Assembly (NCBI RefSeq): GCF_004366735.1
Contig: NZ_SOQX01000002.1
Location: forward strand, 372,001 to 436,000
Direction of reading: 5' to 3'
Length of the DNA: 64,000 nucleotides
Source: Thiohalophilus thiocyanatoxydans
GTDB taxonomy: Bacteria > Pseudomonadota > Gammaproteobacteria > UBA6429 > Thiohalophilaceae
Below, in pieces: positions 24,727-33,504 of this stretch. Every line of letters starts with the position of its first letter. Positions within the stretch are counted from its first letter, which is position 1. Under the pieces are notes generated by a model. That model saw only the letters and a program-made list of their open reading frames with translations. It did no database searches and was not told where the DNA came from. The translations under genes were made by a program, and so were the position numbers.

Positions 24727-25161
24727 ATGTCTGAACATACCAGCACCGAAGAAGTGGAATTTTCCAGCGCCATGTCCGCCTTCGAGGCCAAGCACTTTTC
24801 GCGCGCCATGCCGATGTTGATGCCGTTCGCCGAAAAGGGCGAGCCGGAAGCCCAGCACCGGGTGGCGATCATGTACCAGAACGGCCTGGGCGTGGTGCGC
24901 AGCGACGAACAGGCGCTCAAATGGATGCGCGCCGCCGCCGAACAGGGCCACGCCCTGGCCCAGCACGGCATGGGGTTCATGTATCTGGAAGGCGAGTGCG
25001 TCGACAAGGATGAAGCCCAGGCGGTGGAGTGGTTCCGCAAGGCCGCCGACCAGGGCCTGGCCGGCTCCATGACCACCCTGGCGCTGATGTACGAAGAGGG
25101 CAAGGGCGTCCCGCAGGACGCCGAAGAAGCCCAGAAATGGTACGCCAAGGCGGGCTTTTGA
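24727..25161 (+). CDS. Sel1-repeat protein
   Basis: The 144-aa protein contains three Sel1-like TPR repeats (for example AQHRVAIMYQNGLGVVRSDE, AQHGMGFMYLEGECVDKDEA and MTTLALMYEEGKGVPQDAEE) after a 35-residue N-terminal segment. There is no signal peptide, so it is a cytoplasmic protein-protein interaction module. Partners are unknown. It precedes the MoxR operon but is separated from it by a 182-bp inverted repeat. Confidence 0.88.
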   Translation: MSEHTSTEEVEFSSAMSAFEAKHFSRAMPMLMPFAEKGEPEAQHRVAIMYQNGLGVVRSDEQALKWMRAAAEQGHALAQHGMGFMYLEGECVDKDEAQAVEWFRKAADQGLAGSMTTLALMYEEGKGVPQDAEEAQKWYAKAGF

Positions 25162-25176
25162 TAGAGCGGTGGAAGT

Positions 25177-25358
25177 AACGCGGAGGTCGCGGAGACGCGG
25201 AGACGCGGAGACGCAAAGAGTTTTGTGGATTACAAAAAACAATCATGAGTCAGTAGTTAAAGCTCATAGCCAGAGCGTTTTGAACTGAGCAAGTTCAAAG
25301 TTTGAGAATTAATAATCGTTTTACTCTGCGACTCTGCGTCTCCGCGACCTCCGCGTTA
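25177..25358. repeat. GCGGAG-type long inverted repeat
   Basis: The left arm 25177-25220 (AACGCGGAGGTCGCGGAG...) pairs with the right arm about 25322-25358 (...CGACCTCCGCGTT). The left arm contains GGAGACGC repeated in tandem. The centre is about 100 bp of unrelated DNA. Confidence 0.75.
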
Positions 25359-25392
25359 TTTATAGTTAATTTGAAAAGTGGAAGTTTAGTTT

Positions 25393-26436
25393 ATGCGTCC
25401 AGCACATTTGATGACGGTTCTCGACAAGGAATTTCTCAGTGCCCGGGAGGGGCAGCACACGCCGGTGATGATCTGGGGCCCGCCCGGGGTGGGCAAGTCG
25501 CAGATCATCGGCCAGATCGCCGAGCGGCATCAGGTGCCGTTGATCGACATTCGTCTGTCGCAGATGGAACCCAGCGATCTGCGCGGGATTCCGTTTCGCA
25601 ACGGCGAGACGGTGGAGTGGGCGGTGCCGGCGATTTTGCCGGATGCCGAACGCCATGGTCCCCAGGGCATTCTGTTCCTGGATGAAATCACCTCGGCCAC
25701 GCCGAGTGTTTCGGCGGCGGCCTATCAGTTGATTCTCGATCGGCGTCTGGGCGAGTACGAGATACCCGACGGCTGGGCCATTTTCGCCGCCGGCAACCGC
25801 CAGGGTGATCGCGGGGTGACCTATACCATGCCGGCGCCGCTGGCCAACCGCTTCTCGCACTTCGAGTTCGAGGTTAACCTGGACGACTGGGTGGCCTGGG
25901 CCTATCAACACGGCGTCGACGATCGCATTATCGCCTTCGTGCGCTTTCGCCCCGAGCTGCTGTTCGAATTCGATCCGGCGCACAACCCCATGGCGTTTCC
26001 GTCGCCGCGTTCCTGGGAGTTTGCCAGCCGCGCCCTGCACAAGTTTGAACATCAGAACGATGTGCGCCTGGGTACCCTGCAGGCGTGTGTCGGACCGGCC
26101 GCCGGGATCGAGCTGAACGCCTTTATCAATAATCTGGATCAGCTGCCGGATATCGACGCCATCGTACGCGGTGAGCCGGTGTCGGCGCCCAAGGAGATCG
26201 ATCTGCAATACGCCGTGGCGGCGTCGCTGGTCGGGCGTGCCATCAAGGCCCGCGACAGCGAGGAGTCCATGGAGGTGCACGGCAACATCATCGAGTATGC
26301 CAACGCCTTCCCGCAAAAGGAGATGGGGGTGATGCTGGTCTCCGATATGCACCGGGCCATCGGCCAGGATATTTTCAACGTGCCGCAGTTTACCAAATGG
26401 TCGAATGCCGTGGCTGACGTCATGCTCTACAACTGA
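25393..26436 (+). CDS. MoxR-type AAA+ ATPase
   Basis: The 347-aa protein has Walker A GPPGVGKS (29-36), Walker B ILFLDE (93-98) and the MoxR features SQMEPSDLRG and ANRFSHFEF. MoxR ATPases act with von Willebrand-A partner proteins to remodel or load cofactors into enzymes (NorQ/D, CbbQ/O and RavA/ViaA are examples). The VWA partner gene follows 23 nt downstream. Its co-location with the DsrS-like gene points to maturation of a sulfur-metabolism enzyme, which is inference. Confidence 0.92.
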   Translation: MRPAHLMTVLDKEFLSAREGQHTPVMIWGPPGVGKSQIIGQIAERHQVPLIDIRLSQMEPSDLRGIPFRNGETVEWAVPAILPDAERHGPQGILFLDEITSATPSVSAAAYQLILDRRLGEYEIPDGWAIFAAGNRQGDRGVTYTMPAPLANRFSHFEFEVNLDDWVAWAYQHGVDDRIIAFVRFRPELLFEFDPAHNPMAFPSPRSWEFASRALHKFEHQNDVRLGTLQACVGPAAGIELNAFINNLDQLPDIDAIVRGEPVSAPKEIDLQYAVAASLVGRAIKARDSEESMEVHGNIIEYANAFPQKEMGVMLVSDMHRAIGQDIFNVPQFTKWSNAVADVMLYN

Positions 26437-26459
26437 ACCGGGACGGGTTGTCGAAGGTT

Positions 26460-27845
26460 ATGAGCGAGCAGGATCTGGAAACCAAGCTGGCCGCCGCGCG
26501 CACCAAACTGATCATCGACAAACCGTTTCTGGGGGCGCTGGTATTGCGCCTGCCGATGGTCAAGGGTGACCCGGGCTGGTGCAAGACCACCGCCACCGAC
26601 GCGCGCAAGTTCTATTACAACGCCGAGTACATTAACGATCTGAGTCTGGCCCAGACCCAGTTTGTGCTCGCCCATGAAGCCCTGCACTGTGCCCTGTCCC
26701 ATTTCGCGCGTCGCCAGCACCGGGTGCGCCATCGCTGGGATCTGGCCTGCGATTTCGCGATCAATCCGCTATTGATGAAAGACGGCCTGACGCCGCCACC
26801 CAACGCCCTCTACCAGCCCATGTTCGACGGCATGACCGCCGAAGAGATCTACCCCATGCTGGACGACTTCGAGAACGAGACACCGCAGGACCAGCATGTC
26901 TACGACGAATCGGACTCGGACGGGGAGAATCCGCAGGGCGACATGGAACCGCCCACGGAAACCCCGTCGTCCCCGCAGGACCAGCCGAGCGAGCAGGGCG
27001 GCGATAAGGACGACCAGGAACCCGATTCACAGCCCAACGAGGGCCAGGGCGGCAACAGTGACGCGGATGACGATAGCGACAGCGAATCCGACGGCAACGG
27101 TACGAGCCCGCAGCTCGACGAGGACGAGATCAAGGGCGGGGGTTCGAGCCCGGAGCCGGATGAATCCGACTCCCCCGAGGGCGCGCCCCAGCCGGTGCCG
27201 TTGTCACACAGTGAGAAAGAAGCGCTCAATGTCCAGTGGAAACAGCGCCTGGCCGGCGCGGCCCAGTCGGCCATGCAGGCCGGCAAACTGGGCGAGGATA
27301 TGGCCCGGCTGGTGGACTTTCTGCTGCAGCCGGAGCTGCCCTGGCGGGCGCTGCTGGCCCGCTATATGAGCTCGGTGGCGCGTGACGACTACAGCTATAC
27401 CCGGCCCAATCCCCGGCGCGGCGATCCCGCTGTTTATCCGAGCCTGCGCAGTCAGCAGGTGGATATTGTGGTGGCCGTGGACACCAGCGGCTCCATCTCC
27501 GATGCCGAGATCCAGGAATTCATCTCGGAAATTGATGCCATCAAGGGCCAGATGCGCGCCCGCATTACGCTGGTGGCTTGTGACTCCGAGCTGGCCGGCG
27601 AGGGGCCCTGGGTCTATGAGCCGTGGGATGAATTCACCAAACCGGTGTCGATCACCGGCGGGGGCGGCACCTCGTTCATACCGGTGTTCGAGTGGGCCCA
27701 GCGTCAGGATCGCTATCCGGAGCTGTTGATCTATTTTACCGATGCCCGGGGCGCGTTTCCCAAATACGAACCGGACTTCCCGGTCATCTGGCTGGTCAAG
27801 GGCAAGGCACCGGTGCCCTGGGGCCAGCGTATTCAGCTGAACTGA
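26460..27845 (+). CDS. VWA-like protein with HExxH metallopeptidase-like N-domain
   Basis: The 461-aa protein has an N-terminal domain with HEALH (residues 72-76) and a conserved WDLACDFAIN. A very acidic, low-complexity linker follows (about 145-245, rich in D, E, S, P, Q). The C-terminal VWA-like domain has an intact MIDAS start DTSGS. This is the DUF2201-type partner of MoxR ATPases. The HExxH looks able to bind zinc, but protease activity is not established for the family. ATG 26460 is preferred to the upstream TTG at 26448. Confidence 0.88.
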   Translation: MSEQDLETKLAAARTKLIIDKPFLGALVLRLPMVKGDPGWCKTTATDARKFYYNAEYINDLSLAQTQFVLAHEALHCALSHFARRQHRVRHRWDLACDFAINPLLMKDGLTPPPNALYQPMFDGMTAEEIYPMLDDFENETPQDQHVYDESDSDGENPQGDMEPPTETPSSPQDQPSEQGGDKDDQEPDSQPNEGQGGNSDADDDSDSESDGNGTSPQLDEDEIKGGGSSPEPDESDSPEGAPQPVPLSHSEKEALNVQWKQRLAGAAQSAMQAGKLGEDMARLVDFLLQPELPWRALLARYMSSVARDDYSYTRPNPRRGDPAVYPSLRSQQVDIVVAVDTSGSISDAEIQEFISEIDAIKGQMRARITLVACDSELAGEGPWVYEPWDEFTKPVSITGGGGTSFIPVFEWAQRQDRYPELLIYFTDARGAFPKYEPDFPVIWLVKGKAPVPWGQRIQLN

Positions 27846-27872
27846 TCCACACCGAGTTGGTACAATAGACCT

Positions 27873-29000
27873 ATGGAACTCTCCAACGAAGACGCGCTGC
27901 GCCTGAATGTCTTGCTCAACCAGGATCTGCAGGCGATCCGGATCGATGAGTCAAAAATGATCGTCTACGGCCTGTCCGACAAGGGCGAGGCGACGGTCTC
28001 ACTCAATCCCAACTGCCGGGACGAGCAATACCTCAAGCAGGTCAAGGAGCTCATCTCCACCCAGGTGCTGGGCTCGCCGGGCGGTTACCCGGTGTTCCTG
28101 CGCCGCTGGACCCGCATGGGCCAGACCAAAGACAAAAGTCTGGACAAGCTGCTGCAACTGGGCGAGTCCGAGGCGGTGGTGGCCGTGGTCCACGCCGAGG
28201 GGCTGACCGACGATCTGGCGCGGCGCGCCTGGTGGGCCATGCCCTGTTCGGAGAACGCTCGCTGCATGCTGCGCCGCGAGACGGTGGTGCAGGGCGAGAT
28301 GGGGCCGGTGCTGGCCGAGTTTCTGCTCGAATTTCTGCCCTTCGAGGAAGAGCCCCGCGATATCGTCGAGTCGGTGCGTCTGGTGTTGCAGCCGGGACTG
28401 ATTGACGAGGCGACCAAACAGGATCTGTGGGCCAAGGGACAGCGCAAGAACGCCTATCTGGTCGGCTTTCTCAAGACGCTGCCGGATGCGCTGCCCGAGC
28501 CGGCGACGCCCCATCCTGAATTCGAGACGCTGCAACCGGCGCTCGATGCCCTGATCGAGCAGGGTAACCCGGCGGCGCGGCAACTGCGGCGCACACTGGA
28601 TACGCCCGGACAGGCCTTTCTCAAGACCGCCAGCCAGGTGATGAAAAAGCCAGCCAACCAGGATGTGGTGGTGGCCCTGCTCGAGGCGATGGAAGAGTAC
28701 TTTGCCCCGTTGCATCCGGGCTGCGAACCGTGCCGCGAGGTCGACACGCTTCTGGAGACGGCCCGGCGCTGTTGCGAGGAACCGCAACAACTGCCGGCAC
28801 CGGCCCGCGAGGTGATCGAGCAGGTCCCCGAAAGCCGGGAGCTGGCCGAGTCGGCCCTGGTGCTGGCGCAAATGGGGGTGCCGGTGGTGAATCCCATTTT
28901 TGCCGCCACCGACTCGGTCGGTTCGGTCATGCGGCGCAAGATTGAGCCGGTCAGCATCCCGTTTTTTGAACACGCCGGTCGACTGTTGGGCGAGTCCTGA
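27873..29000 (+). CDS. dsrS: DsrS-like sulfur-oxidation accessory protein
   Basis: The 375-aa soluble protein begins MELSNEDALRLNVLL and contains AIRIDESKMIVYGLS and VLGSPGGYPVFLRRWTRMGQ, which I recall as the N-terminal pattern of DsrS. In A. vinosum dsrS directly follows dsrR; its product is cytoplasmic and of unknown biochemical function. Here it lies about 27 kb away from dsrR and on the opposite strand, behind the MoxR/VWA pair. The protein has five cysteines near the middle and C-terminal half (for example CEPCREVD), which could bind metal or react with sulfur. Confidence 0.7.
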   Translation: MELSNEDALRLNVLLNQDLQAIRIDESKMIVYGLSDKGEATVSLNPNCRDEQYLKQVKELISTQVLGSPGGYPVFLRRWTRMGQTKDKSLDKLLQLGESEAVVAVVHAEGLTDDLARRAWWAMPCSENARCMLRRETVVQGEMGPVLAEFLLEFLPFEEEPRDIVESVRLVLQPGLIDEATKQDLWAKGQRKNAYLVGFLKTLPDALPEPATPHPEFETLQPALDALIEQGNPAARQLRRTLDTPGQAFLKTASQVMKKPANQDVVVALLEAMEEYFAPLHPGCEPCREVDTLLETARRCCEEPQQLPAPAREVIEQVPESRELAESALVLAQMGVPVVNPIFAATDSVGSVMRRKIEPVSIPFFEHAGRLLGES

Positions 29001-29004
29001 TCCG

Positions 29005-29568
29005 ATGGGACTGAAGTTCTCTCGCGTCGCACTGTCGCTGGTCGTCAAGGTGCCTCTGGAGGTCCTGGAACAGCACATGGTCGCCAATCCGGCGGTGGTC
29101 GGCGAAGAGCTGGCGCGCGAGGTGGCACGCTATGCCCAGCAGCATGATCTGGGCTATTACCCGGCGCTGGATTATTTTCTCGAACACGGTGGCGTGGAGC
29201 CGGATCTGCTCAATGCGGTGGAGAGTATGACCTGGCTGGTCACCGGCCTGGTGCGTGAAGAGATCAAGACTCGTCTGCGACCGGTGTTTTCCAATCTCCG
29301 CTTTGAGTCCATTCAGGCACTGGCCTACACCATGCCTACCGTGCGCCCCGGCCAGAACAATGCCCTGCTGCGTCTGGGCGAGCATTTCACCCCGGATCAG
29401 GTCAAGCTGACCCTGATCGCCACCTCGATCCGCCATCGGGATACCCCCGAAACCGCCATCAAGATGGCCGAGCGCATGACCTGGCGCTGGCTGCATGAGC
29501 ACTTCGAGGCGATCGATATCACCAACATCCGCTATCTGCCGCCGGACGGGGATGAGACACAGGCATGA
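29005..29568 (+). CDS. 187-aa protein of unknown function, operon partner of dsrS
   Basis: The frame starts with ATG 29005, four bases after the dsrS-like stop, and its stop overlaps the glutaredoxin start (ATGA). It is soluble, helical, and without cysteine (MGLKFSRVALSLVVKVPLEV...). Translational coupling on both sides says it works with its neighbours. I do not recognise a family. Confidence 0.75.
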   Translation: MGLKFSRVALSLVVKVPLEVLEQHMVANPAVVGEELAREVARYAQQHDLGYYPALDYFLEHGGVEPDLLNAVESMTWLVTGLVREEIKTRLRPVFSNLRFESIQALAYTMPTVRPGQNNALLRLGEHFTPDQVKLTLIATSIRHRDTPETAIKMAERMTWRWLHEHFEAIDITNIRYLPPDGDETQA

Positions 29569-29837
29569 TCCGGGTTCAAATGTACTGCACCAAAGCCTGT
29601 CCCTATTGTCAGCGCGCCGAGCAACTGTTGCGCAAACGCAAGATTCGTTTTGAGAAGATCCGGGTGGATCTGGCCAAAGGCAGGTTGCGCGAGATGCTCA
29701 AACGCAGCAAACGGGAAACGGTACCGCAGATATTCATCGGCGATCGCCATATCGGCGGGTATGACGAACTGCGCAAGCTGGATAAAAACGGCAAATTGTT
29801 AAAGTTGTTACAATCCGATCCCCGTACTGGAACCTGA
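29565..29837 (+). CDS. grxC: glutaredoxin, GrxC type
   Basis: The 90-aa protein has the dithiol active site Cys12-Pro-Tyr-Cys15, the cis-proline motif TVPQIFIG and the GGYDEL glutathione-binding segment. It reduces disulfides or glutathionylated proteins with glutathione. A location at the end of the MoxR-VWA-DsrS operon suggests a role in keeping cysteines of these proteins reduced. Confidence 0.92.
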   Translation: MIRVQMYCTKACPYCQRAEQLLRKRKIRFEKIRVDLAKGRLREMLKRSKRETVPQIFIGDRHIGGYDELRKLDKNGKLLKLLQSDPRTGT

Positions 29838-29917
29838 GCTGTCGTTTGGCATGATTCGATGGTAATGTTCATCCGGAATAGCTTTCGATAAACAGATAAC
29901 GACAGCAGGGGATTTAT

Positions 29918-31198
29918 ATGGTCGCCTCGATGGAACCCATCGCGCCGCAAACAGACAGCCAGGAATTGCGCTCGGCCTATCAACGGGTGCGCAAGACCAG
30001 CGAGCTGATTTGTGAGCCGCTGTTTATCGAGGATTACGGCGTACAGACCATGCCTGACGTCAGCCCGCCCAAATGGCATCTGGCGCACGTCAGCTGGTTT
30101 TTTGAAACCTTTTTGCTCAAACCGTATGGCGAGGATTACCGGGAATTTCATCCCGAGTATGTGCGGCTGTTCAACTCCTATTACGAACAGGTCGGGGTCT
30201 ATCATCCCCGTTCGCAGCGCGGGCTGTTATCGCGTCCCACCGTCGAGGAGATCGATGCCTATCGTGCACATGTCGACGCGGCGATGTTGCAGCTGATCGA
30301 CTCGGGCCGTGCCGAAGCCGACACCCGAATCCGCGAACGTCTTCTCACCGGGCTGCATCACGAACAGCAACACCAGGAGCTGTTGCTCACCGATATCAAA
30401 CATATCCTTGGTATGAACCCCCTGCGTCCCGCCTACCGCGAATGTGATCTGCCAGAAGGGATGGCGCAACCGCTCACGTTCATCCGCGTTACCGGCGGGT
30501 TGAAAAAACTCGGCGCCGAAGAGCATGGCTTTGCCTTTGATAACGAGCGTCCCCGGCACGATATCTGGCAATCGCCGTTTCGAATCGCCGCGCGCCCGAT
30601 CAGCAACGGCGAATACATCGACTTCATTGAAGACGGCGGTTATCAACGCCCGGAGTTATGGCTGGCCGACGGCTGGGCCGCGATCAAAGCCGGCCAATTC
30701 CACGGCCCGCTGTACTGGGAGAACCGCGACGGTCAGTGGTGGCACTATACCCTGGGCGGCATGCAGCCGGTCGATCCCCATGCGCCGGTGGCACATGTCA
30801 ATTATTTCGAAGCCGACGCCTATGCCAGCTGGGCCGGCAAGCGTCTGCCGACCGAGGCGGAGTGGGAGACCGCGGCGGAGAATCTGCCCGTCGAGGGCAA
30901 TCTGCGCAGCAGCGGTTATCTGCAACCGCTCGCGCCGGATACGATCGCAACCGGCCTGAGCAAGATGTACGGCGACGTCTGGGAATGGACCCAGAGCGCC
31001 TACGGGCCTTATCCCGGCTACCGGCAGGCCGGGGGCGCGCTGGGCGAATACAACGGCAAATTCATGTGCGGCCAGTATGTGCTCAAAGGCGGCTCCTGCG
31101 TCACCCCGGCCGATCATATTCGCCGCACCTATCGCAACTTTTTATACCCCGCCGATCAATGGCAGTTCAGCGGGTTTCGCCTCGCGGAGGATCTCTGA
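29918..31198 (+). CDS. egtB: EgtB, ergothioneine sulfoxide synthase
   Basis: The 426-aa protein has the DinB-like iron-binding histidines (KWHLAHVSWFFE and LHHEQQHQELLLTDIKH) and a C-terminal formylglycine-generating-enzyme-like domain (RLPTEAEWE, GDVWEWTQS, KGGSCVTP, RRTYRNF). EgtB joins a cysteine or gamma-glutamylcysteine thiol to hercynine with oxygen. It is coupled to egtD: the stop TGA overlaps ATG. Confidence 0.95.
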   Translation: MVASMEPIAPQTDSQELRSAYQRVRKTSELICEPLFIEDYGVQTMPDVSPPKWHLAHVSWFFETFLLKPYGEDYREFHPEYVRLFNSYYEQVGVYHPRSQRGLLSRPTVEEIDAYRAHVDAAMLQLIDSGRAEADTRIRERLLTGLHHEQQHQELLLTDIKHILGMNPLRPAYRECDLPEGMAQPLTFIRVTGGLKKLGAEEHGFAFDNERPRHDIWQSPFRIAARPISNGEYIDFIEDGGYQRPELWLADGWAAIKAGQFHGPLYWENRDGQWWHYTLGGMQPVDPHAPVAHVNYFEADAYASWAGKRLPTEAEWETAAENLPVEGNLRSSGYLQPLAPDTIATGLSKMYGDVWEWTQSAYGPYPGYRQAGGALGEYNGKFMCGQYVLKGGSCVTPADHIRRTYRNFLYPADQWQFSGFRLAEDL

Positions 31199-32169
31199 TG
31201 TCGGGCATACCGCAAACGCGGATTCGTTTTTATGATGAACATCCGCTTATGGCCGATTTTTTCGGCGAAGTACTCAGCGGACTGCAACAGCGGCCCCGGT
31301 GCATCTCGCCCAAGTTTTTTTATGACGAGCGGGGCTCGGAACTGTTCGACGCCATTTGCCGTACCGAGGAGTATTATCCGACCCGCACCGAACAACAGTT
31401 GCTGCAAACCCACGCGGCGGAGATTGCCGAGCTGATCGGCGAGCAGTGTCTGTTGATCGAGCCGGGCAGCGGTAACAGCGACAAGGTCAGGCTACTGCTG
31501 GATCAACTGCAGCCCGCCGCGTATTTACCAATGGATATCTCCCGAGACTTTCTTTTTCAGGCCGCCGAACAGGTGGCGAATGATTACCCCTGGCTGGATG
31601 TGTATGCCGCCTGTGTGGACTTCACCGCGCCATTGAATTTGCCCTGGTGTCCGGACGACGGCCGACGACTGATTTTCTTTCCGGGTTCCAGTATCGGTAA
31701 CTTCGATCCCGGGCAGGCAGAAGTGTTCCTGCGTAACCTGCATAATGTGGCCGGTGATCAGGGGAGCCTGTTAATTGGCGTGGATATGAAAAAAGATCCG
31801 GCGATTCTCAATGCCGCCTATAACGACAGTGAGGGTGTGACCGCGGCGTTTAATCTGAATTTATTGCACCGCATACAGCGGGAACTCAACGCTGAACTCG
31901 ATCCGGCTTTATTCAGGCATCATGCTTTTTACAATGAAGATCAGGGCAGGGTAGAGATGCATCTGATTAGCCAGCGGGCGCAGACGCTGAAAATCGGCGA
32001 TCAGCAATTCCATTTCGACAAGGACGAGTCGATCCACACCGAAAGCTCCTACAAATATACCGTCGAGGAATTCACCGACCTGGCCGGGCGCGCCGGCTTC
32101 ACCAGCCGCCAGGTCTGGACCGATCCCGATCAGCTCTTCAGCCTGCACTATTTTGATGTCAGAGACTAA
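31198..32169 (+). CDS. egtD: EgtD, histidine N-alpha-trimethyltransferase
   Basis: The product read from ATG 31198 is 323 aa: SAM-binding EPGSGNSDK, FFPGSSIGNFDP and the family ends KYTVEEFTDLAGRAGF. EgtD makes hercynine from histidine and three SAM, the first step of ergothioneine synthesis. A much longer in-frame extension upstream overlaps egtB and is not credible. EgtC and EgtE are not seen, as in many bacteria. Confidence 0.95.
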   Translation: MSGIPQTRIRFYDEHPLMADFFGEVLSGLQQRPRCISPKFFYDERGSELFDAICRTEEYYPTRTEQQLLQTHAAEIAELIGEQCLLIEPGSGNSDKVRLLLDQLQPAAYLPMDISRDFLFQAAEQVANDYPWLDVYAACVDFTAPLNLPWCPDDGRRLIFFPGSSIGNFDPGQAEVFLRNLHNVAGDQGSLLIGVDMKKDPAILNAAYNDSEGVTAAFNLNLLHRIQRELNAELDPALFRHHAFYNEDQGRVEMHLISQRAQTLKIGDQQFHFDKDESIHTESSYKYTVEEFTDLAGRAGFTSRQVWTDPDQLFSLHYFDVRD

Positions 32170-32430
32170 AAGATCTCAACGCAGAGGCGCAAAGGCGCAG
32201 AGATACGCAGAGGAATAAATAATTAATCTATCTAAACAGGATCCGGCAACTCATCCATGACATCCTGTCGGTTTATAGAGTAAGTATTAATACTCTGATA
32301 CGACAGTTCTGCTTCCTGACGGATTGCTAATTCTGCAGAATTTAAGAAAATGGAATAAATCATGATTTGATTTATAAATCATTTTCTTTGCGTTCCTCTG
32401 CGCCTTTGCGCCTCTGCGTTAATCTCTTTT
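32170..32430. repeat. GCAGAGGCGCAAAG-type long inverted repeat
   Basis: The left arm (AACGCAGAGGCGCAAAGG..., 32178-32212) pairs with the right arm (...CCTTTGCGCCTCTGCGTT, about 32390-32421). The outer ends AAAAGATCT/ATCTCTTTT also pair. The right arm overlaps the last codons of mrpG. The centre, about 175 bp, is AT-rich and non-coding. Confidence 0.75.
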
Positions 32431-32742
32431 GCTTTCAGCTTCCGGCGGTTCGGCAAGGGAGCGCAGTTGCAGGTGCAGGGCGGCTTTGGCGAGCAGGTGG
32501 GCGCTGACCGGGGCGGTGATGAACAGGAACAGGGTGACCAGGATCTCGTGCATGCTCAGTTCACCGCCGCGGCTGAAATAGAGCGCCGAGGCGAACAGCA
32601 GGCTGCCGACGCCGAGGGTGGTGGCCTTGGTGGGGCCGTGCAGGCGGGTATAGAAGTCTTTCAGACGCACCAGGCCCAGCGAGCCGATGAAGGTGAACAG
32701 CGCGCCAATCAGTATCAATGCTGAGATGATGTATTCAATCAT
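32419..32742 (-). CDS. mrpG: MrpG/MnhG antiporter subunit
   Basis: The 107-aa membrane protein has three hydrophobic segments and the family motif FIGSLGLVRLKDFYTRLHGPTKATTLG. It is the last subunit of the multicomponent Na+/H+ antiporter. Its final codons (ESKRD) lie in the arm of the inverted repeat, so the element has invaded or formed the gene end. Confidence 0.93.
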   Translation of the reverse strand: MIEYIISALILIGALFTFIGSLGLVRLKDFYTRLHGPTKATTLGVGSLLFASALYFSRGGELSMHEILVTLFLFITAPVSAHLLAKAALHLQLRSLAEPPEAESKRD

Positions 32743-32746
32743 ACGG

Positions 32747-33016
32747 TTACTCGATGATGTCGCCGCGTAACAGGTATTTGCTCAGTGCCACCGTGCCGAC
32801 AAAGCCCATCAGGGCGATCAGCAGGGCCGCTTCGAAATAGATGTTGCTGGCGGAGTAAATACCGAACAGCACCAGCAGGGCGATGGTGTTCACATACAGG
32901 GTGTCCAGCGCCAGAATCCGATCCGGGGCATCCGGCCCGAACAGTAGCCGCCAGAAGTTGAGCACCACGGCCAGTGCCACCAGGGTAAAGGCGATGGGAA
33001 TGACGGTTTCGATCAT
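32747..33016 (-). CDS. mrpF: MrpF/MnhF antiporter subunit
   Basis: The 89-aa protein has three membrane segments with GPDAPDRILALDTLYVN, the MrpF hallmark. It overlaps the end of mrpE by 4 nt and precedes mrpG by 4 nt. Confidence 0.94.
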   Translation of the reverse strand: MIETVIPIAFTLVALAVVLNFWRLLFGPDAPDRILALDTLYVNTIALLVLFGIYSASNIYFEAALLIALMGFVGTVALSKYLLRGDIIE

Positions 33017-33504
33017 GGTTCGAACACCTCCTTTAACGGCGCTTCATAACGCTGTTTGATCTTTTTCACCAGCGCCTCGCTGTCGGTTTCATGCAGGGCG
33101 TGGACCAGCAGATGGCTGTGATCTTCGGCCAGTTGTACCGACACGGTGCCCGGGGTCAGGGTGATGGTGTTGGCCAGCATGCTGATGGCCAGTTCGTTGC
33201 GCAGATCCAGCGGCAGCTCGACAAAGACGGGGCGCAGTTTCTTCGGCCGGCCGAGAATCAGCGCCGCCACGATCAGGTTGGCCACGATGATATCGAACAG
33301 CACGATGACAATGAATTTGAACAGCACCAGGGGCCGGGCGATGCGCACCTTCTCCGGCCAGAAGTGACGGGTAAACAGCGGGATCGCCCAGCCCAGCAGC
33401 AACCCCAGCAGCAGATGGCCGGGGGCAAAGCTGTTGACCAGCAGCAGCCAGATCAGCGCCAGCACCAGGGTCAGTACGGGATGGGGTAACAGACGTTGTC
33501 TCAT
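33013..33504 (-). CDS. mrpE: MrpE/MnhE antiporter subunit
   Basis: The 163-aa product read from ATG 33504 (MRQRLLPHPVLTLVLALIW) has two to three membrane segments and the MrpE tail VQLAEDHSHLLVHALHETD. A longer upstream reading is charged and overlaps mrpD, so the shorter start is chosen; it overlaps the mrpD stop by 4 nt (ATGA). Confidence 0.92.
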   Translation of the reverse strand: MRQRLLPHPVLTLVLALIWLLLVNSFAPGHLLLGLLLGWAIPLFTRHFWPEKVRIARPLVLFKFIVIVLFDIIVANLIVAALILGRPKKLRPVFVELPLDLRNELAISMLANTITLTPGTVSVQLAEDHSHLLVHALHETDSEALVKKIKQRYEAPLKEVFEP

